From Acuticoccus sp039034015 (GTDB lineage Bacteria > Pseudomonadota > Alphaproteobacteria > Rhizobiales > Amorphaceae): a stretch of DNA of 64,000 bases. Every line of letters starts with the position of its first letter. Within the stretch, counting starts at the first letter, position 1. Positions 1 through 8,117 of this stretch are shown here, in pieces. Under the pieces are notes generated by a model that saw only the letters and a list, made by a program, of their open reading frames with translations, had not been told where the DNA came from and did no database searches. The position numbers and the translations under genes were made by a program. Where the stretch lies: the NCBI GenBank assembly GCA_039034015.1, contig JBCCBM010000015.1, forward strand, positions 29,075 to 93,074. Reading direction: 5' to 3'.

Positions 1-1225
1 GGCGGCGCACGGCGGGCGCGGCAAGGGCGGTGGCATCGCGCATGTCTTCCAGGGCGGTGTAGCCGGCAAGGCGCGCGCGCAGCCGCTCCCGCGCAGGGCC
101 GCTGGGGACGGCGTTCACGATGTCAAAGACGTCGCCCAGCGCGGCGCCGAGGGCGGGGTCGGCCGCCGCCCTCTCCAAAAACCCCTCAAAGCCGGCGGGC
201 AGCGCGACGGGCGCCGGATCGCGCGGGCGCGTGTCGATCACCACCTTTTCCACCATCAGCCGGTCGGATGCGCCCTCGGCGGCGAGGAGCACCTTTTCGA
301 CAATGTCGGCCCGCTGCGCGATCATCCGGTCGTGGGCAGCGCTCGCCCCTTCAAGGACGATGCGCACCGCGACAATGGCTGCCCGCGCCTCAGCCGCCTC
401 GCGAAGGGCCCCATCAAGGGCGGTGCGAAAGCTGCCATCGTCCGCCACGGGGATTTTGAGCGTTGCCCACAGGACATAGTCAAAATCAATGGGCGTGACG
501 TCGGCAGGCTCACCCATCGCAAGGCGCACATGGTAGGCGCCCTTTGGGCCAGGCTCGCCCACGTCGCGGCCCTGGAGCACGCCGCAATAGGCGACCGTTC
601 CGCCACGGCCTGCGGGCTCAGCCATCAGGATTGCCCGGGCGTGGACGTGGCCGAGCGCAAAATAGTCGTACCCCTTGGCGGCAAGATCGGTGAGTTTTGC
701 GGGCGCGTAAGGGGCGTGGCCCTCCGCCCCCTCCAGCATGGTGTGGAGGAGGCCGATGTTGAAGGCGCCTGGCACCGCGTCCGGGTATTTGAGGGCCAGA
801 TTTTCGGTGACGGCGGGGGTCGCAAAGCTCATGCCGTGGATCTTTGCGGGGCCCACCGTCACGGTTTGCGGGCGCTCGGCGCAGAGGACGGTCATGGCGT
901 CAATGGCGCGGATGCGGTCGGTCACCCGGCTTTGCGCATCGTGGTTCCCCAAGATGGCGATCGTGGCAATCCCCGCCTCGCGCAGGCGCGCGGCCTGGCG
1001 CTGGACGAAAAGCCCCGCGCTCACATCCGACCAGGAGCCATCCCAAAGGTCGCCGGCGATGAGGACGGCGTCGACACCCCGGTCGAGCGCGGTGTCCACC
1101 AACGCTTGAAACGCGCGGCGGGGGGCGGTGGCGATGGCCTCGGCCCGCGCGTCGCCATGGGCCGAGAGGCCGGCGAGCGGGCTGTCGAGGTGAAGGTCGC
1201 CGGTGTGGATGAAGCTGAACGCCAT
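1..1225 (-). CDS. DNA repair exonuclease, SbcD/YhaO-type metallophosphoesterase (C-terminus cut by window edge)
   Basis: The reading frame starts at the ATG at 1225 and stays open to base 2, giving about 408 residues with the C-terminus outside the window. Calcineurin-like phosphoesterase motifs are in order near the N-terminus: HTGDLHLD (first metal-binding motif), IAGDLWDGS, ILGNHDAQS and, later, FALGHVHA. This order is typical of the SbcD/Mre11 and YhaO family of Mn-dependent nucleases acting on DNA ends. The family is usually about 400-420 residues, so little is missing. A YhaN/SbcC-like ATPase partner would be expected downstream, beyond the left edge, but that is inference. The start is supported by conservation beginning at residue 3. 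Confidence 0.85.
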   Translation of the reverse strand, partial: MAFSFIHTGDLHLDSPLAGLSAHGDARAEAIATAPRRAFQALVDTALDRGVDAVLIAGDLWDGSWSDVSAGLFVQRQAARLREAGIATIAILGNHDAQSRVTDRIRAIDAMTVLCAERPQTVTVGPAKIHGMSFATPAVTENLALKYPDAVPGAFNIGLLHTMLEGAEGHAPYAPAKLTDLAAKGYDYFALGHVHARAILMAEPAGRGGTVAYCGVLQGRDVGEPGPKGAYHVRLAMGEPADVTPIDFDYVLWATLKIPVADDGSFRTALDGALREAAEARAAIVAVRIVLEGASAAHDRMIAQRADIVEKVLLAAEGASDRLMVEKVVIDTRPRDPAPVALPAGFEGFLERAAADPALGAALGDVFDIVNAVPSGPARERLRARLAGYTALEDMRDATALAAPAVRR

Positions 1226-1298
1226 AAAGTCAGTGTGGCGGATGGGGCGGGTTCGCCAAACCGGCGGCGCGCACGATCCACAATTTGTGGTGGCGCGG

Positions 1299-1373
1299 TG
1301 GTGGGCGCGACAGGGATTGAACCTGTGACCCCCTCGGTGTGAACGAGGTGCTCTCCCGCTGAGCTACGCGCCC
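1299..1373 (-). tRNA. tRNA-Val (anticodon CAC)
   Basis: Read on the minus strand, the acceptor stem GGGCGCG pairs with CGCGCCC. The D-arm (GCTC...GAGC), anticodon stem CCTCG/CGAGG with loop TTCACAC (anticodon CAC, codon GUG) and T-arm with GGTTCAATCC are all present. The 3' CCA is encoded. It lies between the nuclease gene and the acyl-CoA ligase gene on the same strand. Confidence 0.95.
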
Positions 1374-1396
1374 GATGGCCTGCGGCGGACGGTGAT

Positions 1397-2905
1397 CTAC
1401 GCTTTCGGTGGCGCGCTGGCAAGGGCTGTTTCGCCAACCGGCGGCATGCGGGCGGCCTGGCGTTGCAGCGCGCCAACCGCAACCTTGCCCAGCGCAGTGC
1501 GGGGGAGCGTGTCCACAAAGCGCACATCCCGCGGGACCTTGAAGCGGGCGAGCGCTGCCGACGCGTGGGCCACCAGCGCCTCGGCCGACACATCGCGCGC
1601 CGTCACCACAAAGGCGACCGGCACCTCCTGCCAGCGCGGGTCAGGCTTTCCGACCACCGCGCACTCCTTCACCGCCGGGTGGGTGCTGATCACCCGCTCC
1701 ACCTCCGCGGGGTACACATTTTCGCCGCCGGAGATGATGAGGTGTTTTTTGCGCCCGTGCACGGTGAGGTGGCCATCGGCCGAGAGGCTGCCAACGTCGC
1801 CGGTGCGCACAAAGCCGTCGGGACGGATGATGTCGGCGGTGGCGGCCGGGTCGTCGAGATAGCGGGAGAAGACGGCGCCGCGCACGGCAATCTCGCCGTG
1901 GGTGTCGATGGCGAGGGGCGCGCCATCATCGCCCAGTATAGCAAGCTCGGTGAGGAGGCCGGCCCGGCCGGTGGCGCCTCGGCGGCGGGGCAGGCCCTTT
2001 CGGTCGTAGGCGGCGATGGGGCAGGTTTCGGTGGCACCATAGACCACCAAAACCTCAACGCCGCGGGCGGTGAAGGCGTCAATCAGATCTTCGGGCACGA
2101 TGCTGGAGCCTGTGGCGAGCGCGCGCAGGCTGGAAAGGTCGGCGCCCGCGAACCCACCTGCGCTGCAAAGGGCCTGCAGGACGGCGGGCACGGCAAGGGT
2201 GAGCGTGATGCGATCGCGCGCAATGAGGGACAACATGCGCGCCGGGTCCACCGTCGGCTCCAGCCGCACCGTCGCGCCCGACAGCAGCGCCGGGGTCGTC
2301 TGAATGTTGAGGCCGCCCACGTGGAAGAGCGGGATTGCCATTAAGATGCGATCGTCAGCGCTCATCTGGTGCATGTGCACCGATTGCGCCGCATTGCCAA
2401 AAAGGGCCGCCTGGCAGATGACGGCGCCCTTGGGCCGGCCGGTGGTGCCGGAGGTGTAGACGAGGAGGACATCGTGCCCCGGGCCGCCGCGGGCGGGGGC
2501 CTCACCATCGGGCAACGGCTCGCCCATCAGGATGTGGCCGGTGCCGTGGGCGCCCGCGAGAGACTGGGCGGTGACCGCGTGATTGCGGGTGTGGAGCACG
2601 CACTTGGGCCGCGCGTGGTCGAACATGAACGAGAGTTCGGGCGGTGCGAGGCGCCAGTTGAGGGGCATGAGGACGGCGCCAATCCGCGCGCAGGCGAATA
2701 AGGCGGCCAGCGTATCGGGGTGGTTTTCGGCAAGGAGGGCAACCCGGTCCCCCTCGCCCACCCCGGCCTCCGTGAGGCGGGCACCGAGCGCATGGGTGCG
2801 CGCCACAAAGGCGGCGTAGGTGATCGTATCATCCCCATAAAGGACCGCGGCCTTTTCAGGGGTGAAGGCCGCGTGCCGCTCAATTGGGGTGAAAAGGTCG
2901 GTCAA
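1397..2905 (-). CDS. AMP-dependent acyl-CoA synthetase (class I adenylate-forming ligase)
   Basis: Predicted to activate a carboxylic acid to its CoA thioester through an acyl-AMP. All family motifs are present: the P-loop YTSGTTGRPKGA, YGATET, RTGDVG, the hinge region KKHLIISGGENVYPAEVE and the C-terminal lysine motif PRTALGKV. I chose the TTG at 2905, giving 502 residues. It overlaps the stop of the upstream acyl-CoA dehydrogenase as TTGA, and homology begins at TDLFTPIERHA. Upstream in-frame ATGs lie inside the dehydrogenase gene and add non-homologous residues. Pairing with a dehydrogenase suggests activation then alpha,beta-desaturation of the same acid. The substrate cannot be read from sequence. 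Confidence 0.9.
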   Translation of the reverse strand: MTDLFTPIERHAAFTPEKAAVLYGDDTITYAAFVARTHALGARLTEAGVGEGDRVALLAENHPDTLAALFACARIGAVLMPLNWRLAPPELSFMFDHARPKCVLHTRNHAVTAQSLAGAHGTGHILMGEPLPDGEAPARGGPGHDVLLVYTSGTTGRPKGAVICQAALFGNAAQSVHMHQMSADDRILMAIPLFHVGGLNIQTTPALLSGATVRLEPTVDPARMLSLIARDRITLTLAVPAVLQALCSAGGFAGADLSSLRALATGSSIVPEDLIDAFTARGVEVLVVYGATETCPIAAYDRKGLPRRRGATGRAGLLTELAILGDDGAPLAIDTHGEIAVRGAVFSRYLDDPAATADIIRPDGFVRTGDVGSLSADGHLTVHGRKKHLIISGGENVYPAEVERVISTHPAVKECAVVGKPDPRWQEVPVAFVVTARDVSAEALVAHASAALARFKVPRDVRFVDTLPRTALGKVAVGALQRQAARMPPVGETALASAPPKA

Positions 2906-4179
2906 TCGTCCGTTTCGCCAGCTTCGTAGAGCGCGCCTTTGCCGATGCGGTCGATGCATAGCTCCGCCGTCCACGGGAGCATGAGCGAGCCGCAGCGGCT
3001 GTCGCGATAAATGCGCTCCAGCGGCAGGCGGCGCAGCATGGATTGGCCGCCGCAGGTGCGGATGGCGAGACGCGCAATGTCGTTGGCAAACTCCATGACG
3101 GTGTATTGCGCGGCCCAAGCGCGCATCACCTGATCTTTGGAGGGGCGGGGCGCGGCCTCGGAAATGGCCTGGAACCACAGGGATTTGGCTTGTTCCAGTT
3201 TGACCTTCATCTCGGCGACTGCAATTTGTTTGGTGGGATATTGGCGCCGTTTGACGGGCGGGGTGCCGGGCATTTCACCGCGCAGATATTTGACCGTGAA
3301 GTCGTAGGCTGCCTGGGCCAAGCCCATGTAGCTGGGTGACAGCGTCATGAACATGTGCGGCCAGTTGCTGGCGGCCTGAAAATAAACGCCGCGGGGCATA
3401 AGCGCGGCATCGTGGGGGACGAACACATTGTCGAACAACAGCGTGCGGGAGACGGTGCCGCGCATTCCAAGCGGGTCCCACTCGCCGGTGACGCTCACCC
3501 CTTCCGCATCGGCGGGGATGGCAAGGTAGAGCGTGTTGCGGCGGCGTTTGTCGCCGGAGCCGTCCATCTCGGTGCACAAGATGCCGTAGTAGTTGGCGTT
3601 GCCGGAGAGGGACGCGAAAATCTTCTTGCCGTTGATGAGCCAGCCGCCATCGGTGGGCGTTGCCTCGGTGGAGAAGGCAACGAGGCCAGCGCCCGCCGCG
3701 CCCCCTTCGGAGAAGGGCTGGGCGTAGATGGCGCCGTCGTTCACGATGCGGGCGTAGTGCATTTTGCGCCGCGCTTCGTGGGCGGCGCGGGTGGGGTCGT
3801 CCATGTCGAGATCGTCGGCCAGGGGGCCGGACCAGAGGGTGGAACACACGTGCATGTTCCAGGTGAGCGCGGTCGCCCCGCAATAGCGGCCCACCTCCGC
3901 CGCGGTCAGCGAATAGGCGCGAAAGTCGGCCCCTGCCCCGCCAAACCGGTCCGGCACGCAAAGGGCGAGAAGGCCGTTTTTGTGCATGTCGGCAAAGTTT
4001 TCGGTGGGGAAGCGGGCCTCGCGGTCAATCTCGGGCGCGCGGGCGGCAAAGGTTGGGCCGATCGCCCGGGCCTTTGCCGTCCACTCGGTCTCAAACGGGG
4101 TGAGGCGCCAGGCAACGGGGTCGAACATGGGCGCATCCAGCGCCTCCGCGTCCGCAGCGGATGGGGCCATCACGTTCAT
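2902..4179 (-). CDS. Acyl-CoA dehydrogenase family protein
   Basis: A 425-residue flavoprotein of the acyl-CoA dehydrogenase superfamily. The N-terminal helical domain contains GLLALCVPDRFGGAGADF. The middle beta domain contains INGKKIFASLSGNANYYG and WDPLGMRGTVSRTLLFDNVFV. The C-terminal helical domain contains RTCGGQSMLRRLPLERIYRD. The usual C-terminal YEGT segment, which carries the catalytic glutamate of MCAD-type enzymes, is not seen; LMLPWTAE stands in its place. This may therefore be a divergent family member or may take its base from elsewhere. It sits 3 bases after the GST gene and overlaps the CoA-ligase gene by 4 bases, so the three are likely one operon. Confidence 0.88.
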   Translation of the reverse strand: MNVMAPSAADAEALDAPMFDPVAWRLTPFETEWTAKARAIGPTFAARAPEIDREARFPTENFADMHKNGLLALCVPDRFGGAGADFRAYSLTAAEVGRYCGATALTWNMHVCSTLWSGPLADDLDMDDPTRAAHEARRKMHYARIVNDGAIYAQPFSEGGAAGAGLVAFSTEATPTDGGWLINGKKIFASLSGNANYYGILCTEMDGSGDKRRRNTLYLAIPADAEGVSVTGEWDPLGMRGTVSRTLLFDNVFVPHDAALMPRGVYFQAASNWPHMFMTLSPSYMGLAQAAYDFTVKYLRGEMPGTPPVKRRQYPTKQIAVAEMKVKLEQAKSLWFQAISEAAPRPSKDQVMRAWAAQYTVMEFANDIARLAIRTCGGQSMLRRLPLERIYRDSRCGSLMLPWTAELCIDRIGKGALYEAGETDD

Positions 4180-4182
4180 GAC

Positions 4183-4833
4183 TTACCTCACTTCGTCGAC
4201 GGCAAGGATGTCGGTCTCCTTGAGTGCCGCCTCCTTCCAAACCTTGAAACTATCATGGGCGAGCACCTTGTCCACGTAGGCGCGCGTTTGGTCGTTGACG
4301 GGCCAGTTGTAGGTGTCAATGCGCGTCGCAAGCGGCGTGAACATGGCGTCCGCCGCACACCAGTCGCCAAACATGAACGGGCCGCCCGAGCGCATCATCC
4401 GATCGCGGATGATGCCTTCAAACCGCTCCACATCCTTTTGCGCCTCCGGCCCGCCGCGGAGCTTGAACTTGAACTCTTTGCGAAGGTTCATGGGGCAGCC
4501 GCGGCGAAGGCCCATGAAGCCGGAGTGCATCTCTGATGACAGCGTTCGCGCGCGGGCCCTTTCTTGAAGGTCGGCGGGCCAAACGCCTTTTTCGGGCGCC
4601 ACCTCGTGGAGATATTCGATGATCGAGAGGCTGTCCCACACGGTGTAGGATCGATCGATGAGGATGGGGACCTTTGCGGCCGGGGAGTAGGCGAGGAGTT
4701 TTGCCCGCGTGTCGGGCTTGTCGAGGAGGACGAGGTCTTCCTCAAAGTCGAAGCCGAAGTGGTGGAGCACCAGCCAGGGGCGCATGGACCAGCTGGAATA
4801 ATTCTTATTGCCGATGACGAGTTTGTAACGCAT
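4183..4833 (-). CDS. Glutathione S-transferase family protein
   Basis: A 216-residue cytosolic GST-like protein. The N-terminal thioredoxin-fold domain begins MRYKLVIGNKNYSSWSMRPW, with Ser residues in the position of the catalytic residue, and carries the cis-proline segment KVPILI and the DSLSIIEYL helix. The all-alpha C-terminal domain contains FGDWCAADAMFTPLATR. I chose the ATG at 4833 because homology starts there; the upstream in-frame ATGs fall in a tandem repeat. It is the first gene of a tight operon with an acyl-CoA dehydrogenase and a CoA ligase. This suggests detoxification or thiol transfer in the same pathway, but that role is inferred. Confidence 0.88.
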   Translation of the reverse strand: MRYKLVIGNKNYSSWSMRPWLVLHHFGFDFEEDLVLLDKPDTRAKLLAYSPAAKVPILIDRSYTVWDSLSIIEYLHEVAPEKGVWPADLQERARARTLSSEMHSGFMGLRRGCPMNLRKEFKFKLRGGPEAQKDVERFEGIIRDRMMRSGGPFMFGDWCAADAMFTPLATRIDTYNWPVNDQTRAYVDKVLAHDSFKVWKEAALKETDILAVDEVR

Positions 4834-4870
4834 GTCCTGTCCGTCGATGGGCCGTCTTAAGCCGCCAAGA

Positions 4871-4922
4871 TGCGGTGCTGTGTTGAACCGCCAATGGGCG
4901 GTGCTGGGTTGAACCGCCAATG
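4871..4922. repeat. Two-copy 26-bp tandem repeat (plus a degenerate third copy)
   Basis: The unit GCGGTGCTGnGTTGAACCGC plus CAATGG occurs twice in a row with one mismatch. On the minus strand a third, more degenerate unit (TCTTGGCGGCTTAAGACGGC) follows towards the GST start. The repeat fills the space between the divergent GST and DUF3253 genes, and its last ATGG supplies the DUF3253 start codon. Confidence 0.75.
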
Positions 4923-5195
4923 GATGCGTTGGGCAAGGATTTTTCCCGTTCCGCGATCCGCAGCGCCATTTTGCGGCACGTGGGCGCGCGTGCCCTCAAA
5001 ACGCTTTGCCCCAGTGAGGTGGCGCGGGACTTGGCCGATGATGAGGCCGTTTGGCGCGCTTTGATGCCGCAAATTCGGGCGGAGGCGGCAGCGCTTGCCG
5101 ATGAGGGGCGCGTTGTGGTCACCCAAAAGGGTGCGGTGGTGGACGCGCGCACCGCCCGCGGGCCGATCCGCCTGTCACGGGCCGGGGACGAGTGA
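4920..5195 (+). CDS. DUF3253 family small protein
   Basis: A 91-residue protein with the features I associate with DUF3253: an N-terminal helix, LCPSEVARDL, then WRALMPQIRAEAAALADEGRV, and a C-terminal RGPIRLSR. The shape is winged-helix-like, but the function is unknown. Its start ATG is formed by the last base of one repeat unit and the next bases, and no strong ribosome-binding site precedes it. The 3' end overlaps the convergent YdcF gene by 21 bases. Confidence 0.75.
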   Translation: MDALGKDFSRSAIRSAILRHVGARALKTLCPSEVARDLADDEAVWRALMPQIRAEAAALADEGRVVVTQKGAVVDARTARGPIRLSRAGDE

Positions 5196-5957
5196 GGGCG
5201 TTTGGCCGCGCAGCCGATAAACGAGAAGCGCGAGCCATTCGCGCGCGGCAAGGTCAGCAAGCCGCAGGCCCTCTGAGGCGGACCCGTTGAACGCGCGCCA
5301 GATGGGGCGGCCATCGTTGATGTGATCCACCGGCCAGGGGATTGGCTCGGGCCAGCCCGCCGCGCGAAAGGCGCCGACGGAGCGCGGCATGTGCCAGCCG
5401 GAGGTGACGAGGATGTAGCGCCCGTCCGGCCGGGGCGTCACAATTTCGCGGGTGAAAACAGCATTGTCCCAGGTGGAGAGGGAGGCGTCCTCTAAGATGA
5501 TGCGGCGGGGCGCGACGCCAAAGTCACGCAGGAGGATGCCGGAGAGGTTGGCGGCGGGGAATGGGAGGCCGCCGTCGGAGACGATCACCTGCGCCTCCGG
5601 AAAGCGGGCGGCGAGCGCTGCGGTGGTGGTGAGCCGCTCCCCCGCATGGTTGAGCGCAATCTGGCGGTTGAGGATCGAGCGCGAGCGGGTGTGGTGGCCG
5701 CCCAGGAGGATGATCCCGTCCGGCGGGTCGAGCGCATATCCGTGGGGGATTTCGAAGCGCTTTTCGAGATACCGCAACCCGCCCGCGCCGATGGGCAGGA
5801 GGCCGAGCGCCAGGTAACTTGCGGCCGAAAACGCCAGGAGCGTTGTGCCCGCCCGCCGCCACACGACGACGATGACGCAGCCGAGGACGGCAAGCATCGC
5901 CAGCGCGTTCGAGGGCTGGAGGATCGCAAAGGCGATCTCCCCCGGGGAGAGGACCAC
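5175..5957 (-). CDS. YdcF/ElyC family membrane protein (DUF218)
   Basis: About 260 residues with two hydrophobic N-terminal segments (around NALAMLAVLGCVIVVVW and TTLLAFSAASYLALGLLPIG), followed by a DUF218 domain. Domain motifs are DGIILLGG, VIVSDGG, EDASLSTWDNA and LVTSGWHMPRSVGAF. ElyC/SanA-type proteins act in envelope or peptidoglycan-precursor homeostasis; the role here is inferred. The start is uncertain. I prefer the GTG at 5957, just after the stop of the aldo/keto reductase gene. An in-frame ATG at 6017 would add 20 residues that lie within that gene. Confidence 0.8.
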   Translation of the reverse strand: MVLSPGEIAFAILQPSNALAMLAVLGCVIVVVWRRAGTTLLAFSAASYLALGLLPIGAGGLRYLEKRFEIPHGYALDPPDGIILLGGHHTRSRSILNRQIALNHAGERLTTTAALAARFPEAQVIVSDGGLPFPAANLSGILLRDFGVAPRRIILEDASLSTWDNAVFTREIVTPRPDGRYILVTSGWHMPRSVGAFRAAGWPEPIPWPVDHINDGRPIWRAFNGSASEGLRLADLAAREWLALLVYRLRGQTPSLVPGP

Positions 5958-5958
5958 C

Positions 5959-6792
5959 TCAGGCGGCCCAGTCGGGCGCGAAGGAAGGGTCGATGATGCG
6001 CCCGCGCGGGGTGGCAAGGGCGCTGATGGCGGCGATCTCGCCCGCCGAAAGGGTCACATCAAGAGCGGTGAGATTGTCTTCGATCCGCGCCGGCGCGCGG
6101 CTTTTGGGGACCACCAAAACGTTGTCCTGGTGGAGGAGCCAGGCGAGCGTGACGGCTGCAGGCGACACGCCGTGGCGCTGTGCGATGGCGCCAATCACTG
6201 GGTCGCGCAACACCTTTCCGCGCGCGAGGGGGCAATAGGCGGTGAGGCCCATGCCCGCCTCGGCCAGCACCGCACGGAGCGGCGATTGGTCAAGGTACGG
6301 GTGGTATTCTACCTGGTTGACGGCGAGCGGCTCGGGCGAGCGGGCGACGGCCTCGCGGAGCAGGCCTGGCGGAAAGTTGGAGACGCCCACGGCCCGCGCC
6401 ACGCCCCGGCGTTTGACCTTGGCAAGCGCATCCAACGTGTCACGAAGGGGGACGTTGGGGTTGGGCCAGTGGATGAGGCAAAGGTCGAGCTGGTGAAGGC
6501 CGAGCCGGAGGAGCGAGGCTTCCACCGCCGCCAAAAAGAGCGGCGGGTCCAAATGGTCGAACCACACCTTTGAGGTGACGAACACGTCTTCGCGCGGGAC
6601 GCCGGACGCGCGCAGGCCCTCGCCCACGAAACGCTCGTTTTGGTAGCGCTCGGCCGTGTCGATGTGGCGCACGCCAAGGTGGAGCGCCGCGGCGACGGTT
6701 GCCGCACACGGCGCATCATTCAGCTCGAACGTGCCAAGGCCGAACCTTGGGATTGTGACCCCGGCAAGGGTGAGCGTGCGCGCGGGCGCCAT
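5959..6792 (-). CDS. Aldo/keto reductase (2,5-diketo-D-gluconate reductase-like)
   Basis: A 277-residue NADPH-dependent carbonyl reductase with the TIM-barrel AKR signature. The catalytic tetrad is complete: D45 and Y50 in HIDTAERY, K75 in TSKVWF and H108 in LIHWPNP. The cofactor-binding segments AVGVSNF and VPKSRAPARI are also present. The length fits the short prokaryotic AKR5-like group. It lies 4 bases downstream of the ClpP-like gene and immediately upstream of the YdcF gene on the same strand. Co-transcription is likely, but the substrate is unknown. Confidence 0.92.
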   Translation of the reverse strand: MAPARTLTLAGVTIPRFGLGTFELNDAPCAATVAAALHLGVRHIDTAERYQNERFVGEGLRASGVPREDVFVTSKVWFDHLDPPLFLAAVEASLLRLGLHQLDLCLIHWPNPNVPLRDTLDALAKVKRRGVARAVGVSNFPPGLLREAVARSPEPLAVNQVEYHPYLDQSPLRAVLAEAGMGLTAYCPLARGKVLRDPVIGAIAQRHGVSPAAVTLAWLLHQDNVLVVPKSRAPARIEDNLTALDVTLSAGEIAAISALATPRGRIIDPSFAPDWAA

Positions 6793-6796
6793 CGTC

Positions 6797-7399
6797 TTAG
6801 GTGACGTCGCCGATCGTTTTGATCACCTTGCCCACAAGGCCATAGCCGATGCCCTCGTCCGCACTCATCCAATAGTCGCGGTCGGTGTCCTCTTCGATGC
6901 GCTCGGCCGGCTGGCCGGTGGCGGCGGCGAAGAGGATGTTCAGCCGCTCGCGCATTTTGAGGATTTCGCGCGCCTGGATCTCAATGTCGGTCGCCATGCC
7001 GCCGCCGCCGCCGGAGGGTTGGTGCAGCAAAAAGCGCGTGTTGGGCGTGCAGAACCGCCGTTCTTTGGGCACGGCGATATAAATGAGGGCGCCGGCGGAG
7101 GCGACCCAGCCCATGCCGACCATGTTCACATCGGGTTTGATGAGGCCGATGGTGTCGTGGATCATGTCGCCCGATTCCACGTGGCCGCCGGGCGAGGAGA
7201 CCACCACGGTGATCGGGTCGTCCGACACGTGGGCGAGCGCGAAGAGGCGCTGGCACACATCGCGCGCCAGATCCATCGTAATGGGGCCCACAATCATCAC
7301 CTGGCGGGCGTCGAACAGGTGCTTGTCCACCGGGATCGACTGCTGCGCCTTGACCTTCTCCTCGTCGTCCTCGTCGTCGAGCCGCCAGCTGATGTCCAT
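6797..7399 (-). CDS. ClpP-like serine protease (variant ATP-dependent Clp proteolytic subunit)
   Basis: A 200-residue member of the ClpP/crotonase-fold family. The triad can be placed at S101 (GWVASAGAL), H126 (RFLLHQPSGG) and D171 (EEDTDRDYW). The Gly-rich handle PSGGGGGMATDIEIQA is kept. The active-site serine segment differs from the usual GQAASMGA, and there is an acidic N-terminus (RLDDEDDEE) before the core. This suggests a paralogue of the main ClpP rather than the housekeeping copy. It probably assembles into Clp tetradecamers, alone or mixed, but no partner ATPase is nearby. It heads a strand-coherent run with an aldo/keto reductase and YdcF. Confidence 0.88.
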   Translation of the reverse strand: MDISWRLDDEDDEEKVKAQQSIPVDKHLFDARQVMIVGPITMDLARDVCQRLFALAHVSDDPITVVVSSPGGHVESGDMIHDTIGLIKPDVNMVGMGWVASAGALIYIAVPKERRFCTPNTRFLLHQPSGGGGGMATDIEIQAREILKMRERLNILFAAATGQPAERIEEDTDRDYWMSADEGIGYGLVGKVIKTIGDVT

Positions 7400-7727
7400 G
7401 GTGTCCTATCCCGGGAAGTGCGAGCGCTATCTATGGATCCCGCGTGTCAAACGCAAACAGGGGGGACCGCAAGACCCACCCTTAGCGTCTCGCCAATGGC
7501 ACGGCGAGACATAACCCGTGCCGGCGACAAAAACGCCCTCGCTCGGCATTCAGCGGCCCGCGAGGATCGTCATTGCCGCAGGGCCGCTTGACCGGCCTCC
7601 CCTGCGATGCACATGGCGGTGGGAAGCGGGCGAGGCCCGCGGGGGCGGGATTAACGGCTCCGTTTCAATGAGATCCAGCAATTTGTCCGGGCCGCGAAAG
7701 GCCCCGATCGCGATGGGAGGATGATCC
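7400..7727. other. Intergenic region between divergent clpP-like and haem-monooxygenase genes
   Basis: This 328-base divergent gap holds no convincing gene; the short open frames in it lack homology and good start sites. It includes a 7-bp hairpin GGCACGG/CCGTGCC at 7498-7522 and a strong ribosome-binding site (GGGAGGATGATCC) just before 7728. Promoters for both flanking genes must lie here, but no clear -35/-10 pair stands out. Confidence 0.6.
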
Positions 7728-8039
7728 ATGCGCTACGTGACCATGAACCGGTTTAGCGTCAAACCGGACGAGACCGGCGCGTTTGAAGCGCTGTGGCTCG
7801 GCCGGGAGACGTTTTTGCACGAGGTGCCCGGCTTCGTGGAGTTCCAGCTTTTGCGCGGGCCCAAGAAGGAGGACCACGTCCTTTATGCCTCACACACCGT
7901 ATGGGAGAGCGAGGCTGCGTTTTTGGCGTGGACCCGGTCGGACGCGTTTCGCAAGGCGCATGCGGGGGCGGGTGAGGCCAAGCCCATCTATAACGGTGCG
8001 CCGGTGCTTGAGACGTTTGAAGTGTTGCAGACGGTTTGA
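7728..8039 (+). CDS. Antibiotic biosynthesis monooxygenase (ABM) fold protein, probable IsdG-type haem monooxygenase
   Basis: A 103-residue ABM-fold protein beginning MRYVTMNRF. The three residues that define IsdG/IsdI haem-degrading enzymes occur at matching positions: N7, W68 (FLAWTRS) and H78 (KAHAGAG), against N7, W67 and H77 in IsdG. A role in freeing iron from haem in the cytoplasm is therefore likely. No haem uptake genes are nearby. The start is supported by the ribosome-binding site GGGAGGATG. The stop lies 8 bases before the promoter-like region of the next gene. Confidence 0.82.
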   Translation: MRYVTMNRFSVKPDETGAFEALWLGRETFLHEVPGFVEFQLLRGPKKEDHVLYASHTVWESEAAFLAWTRSDAFRKAHAGAGEAKPIYNGAPVLETFEVLQTV

Positions 8040-8047
8040 AAAATTTG

Positions 8048-8088
8048 TTGACACCGCGAATCGACAAAAAGTCTTAACCCGTTATTAA
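8048..8088 (+). promoter_or_regulatory. Promoter region with a perfect CtrA-type box
   Basis: A consensus -35 (TTGACA, 8048-8053) is followed 17 bases later by a weak -10 near 8071-8077. A perfect TTAA-N7-TTAA motif (TTAACCCGTTATTAA, 8074-8088) begins within that -10. TTAA-N7-TTAA is the binding motif of the alphaproteobacterial cell-cycle regulator CtrA. The position over the -10 and only 30 bases before the ATG at 8118 would favour repression if the TTGACA promoter is used. This is inference. Confidence 0.6.
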
Positions 8089-8117
8089 TGCTCTTCTCTG
8101 CGATACGGAGACGAGCC

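Noticed and set aside
332..1342. 336-codon plus-strand frame opposite the nuclease gene
   Set aside because: It mirrors a gene with clear phosphoesterase motifs on the minus strand; high GC keeps the antisense frame open.
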